Assembly: GCA_012271065.1 (NCBI GenBank)
Contig: JAAXHE010000100.1
Span: forward strand, 860 to 19,001
DNA length: 18,142 nucleotides
Direction of reading: 5' to 3'
Origin: Candidatus Latescibacterota bacterium
GTDB taxonomy: Bacteria > Latescibacterota > UBA2968 > GCA-2709665
Shown here piece after piece: positions 17,389 through 18,142 of the stretch. A program made the translations under genes and the position numbers. Positions within the stretch are counted from its first letter, which is position 1, and every line of letters begins with the position of its first letter. The notes beneath the pieces are model-generated. The model was not told the DNA's origin. It was given only the letters and a program-made list of their open reading frames with translations, and did no database searches.

Positions 17389-17425
17389 GTTATTTACAGG
17401 GAAGTAAGGACGCCGAGGAAATCCC

Positions 17426-17454
17426 TTGACAAAGATTCCTTCCCCGTCTATATT
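17426..17454 (+). promoter_or_regulatory. rpmH-rnpA promoter
   Basis: A perfect TTGACA (17426-17431) is separated by exactly 17 bp from TATATT (17449-17454), the same boxes and spacing as the dnaN promoter. The predicted start near 17461 gives a leader of about 62 nt before rpmH. Confidence 0.88.
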
Positions 17455-17522
17455 CATAACTTCCTACAATTCATTTAGATACAACGACGGCCATTCATTG
17501 CGCAACGCAGGGACATTTCCTG

Positions 17523-17657
17523 ATGAAGCGGACGTTTCAGCCCAGCAATCGGAAACGCAAGAACAAACACGGTTTTCGCCATCGCATGCGAACCCCTGGC
17601 GGGCGGCAGATCTTTTCCAGGCGCCGCCGCAAGGGCCGCGTCCGGGTCTCCCTCTAG
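17523..17657 (+). CDS. rpmH: 50S ribosomal protein L34
   Basis: This 44-residue, very basic protein begins [19 protein letters not shown] and continues with an Arg/Lys-rich tail (SRRRRKGR). That is the whole bacterial L34 family pattern at the family's normal length. L34 is a small structural component of the large ribosomal subunit. An AGGGA motif about 9 nt upstream of the ATG is a plausible ribosome binding site. It lies between the promoter at 17426-17454 and rnpA, the usual rpmH-rnpA pairing, and is divergent from dnaA. Two small departures from the common sequence are RTPGGR in place of the usual STKNGR-like turn and the ending VRVSL. Confidence 0.97.
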   Translation: MKRTFQPSNRKRKNKHGFRHRMRTPGGRQIFSRRRRKGRVRVSL

Positions 17658-17733
17658 CTCGTGTTCTGACCCAGAAACAGGTTGCCTGAATCGGCGGCCG
17701 AATGGTTTGATAATTTTTGGACAGGACACTGAT

Positions 17734-18078
17734 ATGCCCAGGCCAAGCGCCCGTCTGCGCAGGGAGGTCCAGCACCTTCGGCGGGCCGGACCGGTTTTCA
17801 GGGGCCGCTGGTTGCACGTCCGTGTTTGTTATTCCGTAGATGATCGCATCTTGATCTCCGTGCGCAAACGGTTTGGAAAGGCTGTTGCGCGAAATCGTGC
17901 ACGGCGGCGAATTCGTGCTATCTGCAGGGAAATGGCTCCGCGCCGCAGCACGGGTCATATGGTCATGATATCCGTCGGCGATGGGTCGGCCGCTGCAGGG
18001 TTCCGGGAACTGCGCAGCGATTTAACAGCTGCGTTCGGAAAACTGGGTCTTCTCCACGGCTCGGCCATCCCGGCGTAG
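17734..18078 (+). CDS. rnpA: Ribonuclease P protein component
   Basis: RnpA is the protein subunit of RNase P, which with its catalytic RNA trims the 5' leaders of pre-tRNAs. The 114-residue product has the family signature GKAVARNRARRRIRAICRE at about 50-68, containing the RNR motif that contacts RNA. Upstream strands VRVCYSV and ILISVRKRFGKA and the C-terminal helix (FRELRSDLTAAFGKL) match the fold. I chose ATG 17734 because AGGACA lies about 10 nt upstream and the product then begins with the usual basic segment; an in-frame start at 17707 would add nine unconserved residues. It follows rpmH by 76 bp in the same orientation with no terminator between them, so co-transcription is likely. 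Only 64 bases remain beyond it in the window. Confidence 0.93.
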   Translation: MPRPSARLRREVQHLRRAGPVFRGRWLHVRVCYSVDDRILISVRKRFGKAVARNRARRRIRAICREMAPRRSTGHMVMISVGDGSAAAGFRELRSDLTAAFGKLGLLHGSAIPA

Positions 18079-18142
18079 CAGTTCGTTGATAGTGTCGCTC
18101 TGCAGGCGAGGCCGAGCAACGCAGTATTTCGACCGCAAGGGC

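Larger units (their letters stand above)
16963..17425. other. dnaA-rpmH intergenic spacer without a recognised gene
   Basis: No supported gene lies here. A weak dnaA promoter on the minus strand is possible: TATAAC near 17003-17008 sits just upstream of dnaA but lacks a good -35. A perfect plus-strand TATAAT at 17350-17355 has only a weak -35 and might be a second rpmH promoter. The segment from about 17350 to 17398 is strongly AT-rich, and a weak DnaA-box-like TTATTTACA lies at 17390-17398. The strongest structure is the dyad at 17102-17132. Short frames in this spacer resemble nothing I know. Confidence 0.4.

Noticed and set aside
18093..18142. Possible GTG-initiated gene after rnpA, open to the window end
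   Set aside because: Seventeen codons only, with no clear ribosome binding site and no recognisable YidD or YidC beginning. The following gene probably lies outside the window.

Overview
This window is a bacterial chromosomal replication-origin neighbourhood joined to a housekeeping DNA-repair/proteostasis operon. The genes are GC-rich. The double-parvulin SurA with a signal peptide points to a Gram-negative cell. Promoters are classical sigma-70 type (TTGACA, 17 bp, TATATT), and several genes have Shine-Dalgarno sites, which argues against Bacteroidota. I cannot name the phylum from one window; a little-cultured Gram-negative lineage is my low-confidence guess.

Layout, left to right. 1-173: a leftward promoter for a gene outside the window, and the terminator of the next operon. 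208-5401 (minus strand): mfd, surA and rqcP, in that order of transcription. 5504-5712 (minus): tRNA-Asp(GUC), followed by trailer hairpins and two tandem terminator hairpins. 5713-5971: divergent promoters for the tRNA and for hom. 5972-7279 (plus): homoserine dehydrogenase. 7311-14608 (minus): dnaN-recF-dciA-gyrB-gyrA, read from a strong promoter upstream of dnaN. 14752-15420: the probable oriC, with a DnaA-box cluster and an AT-rich unwinding element. 15421-16944 (minus): dnaA with its own terminator facing the origin. 16945-17522: a gene-free spacer with a long dyad, an AT-rich palindrome and the rpmH promoter. 17523-18078 (plus): rpmH and rnpA.

How the genes work together. DnaA opens the origin, DciA helps load the helicase, DnaN is the polymerase clamp, RecF acts at gaps, and GyrA/GyrB relieve supercoils; this is the classical dnaA-region gene set. 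Mfd couples repair to transcription, SurA chaperones outer-membrane proteins, and RqcP acts on stalled ribosomes. rpmH and rnpA supply ribosomal protein L34 and the protein subunit of RNase P. Almost every gene is conserved and intact. I see no mobile element, CRISPR array or new multi-gene system. The points worth checking are the origin architecture, the dyad between dnaA and rpmH, the unusual GyrA quinolone-pocket residues, the inserts in the sliding clamp, and rqcP sitting in an mfd operon.
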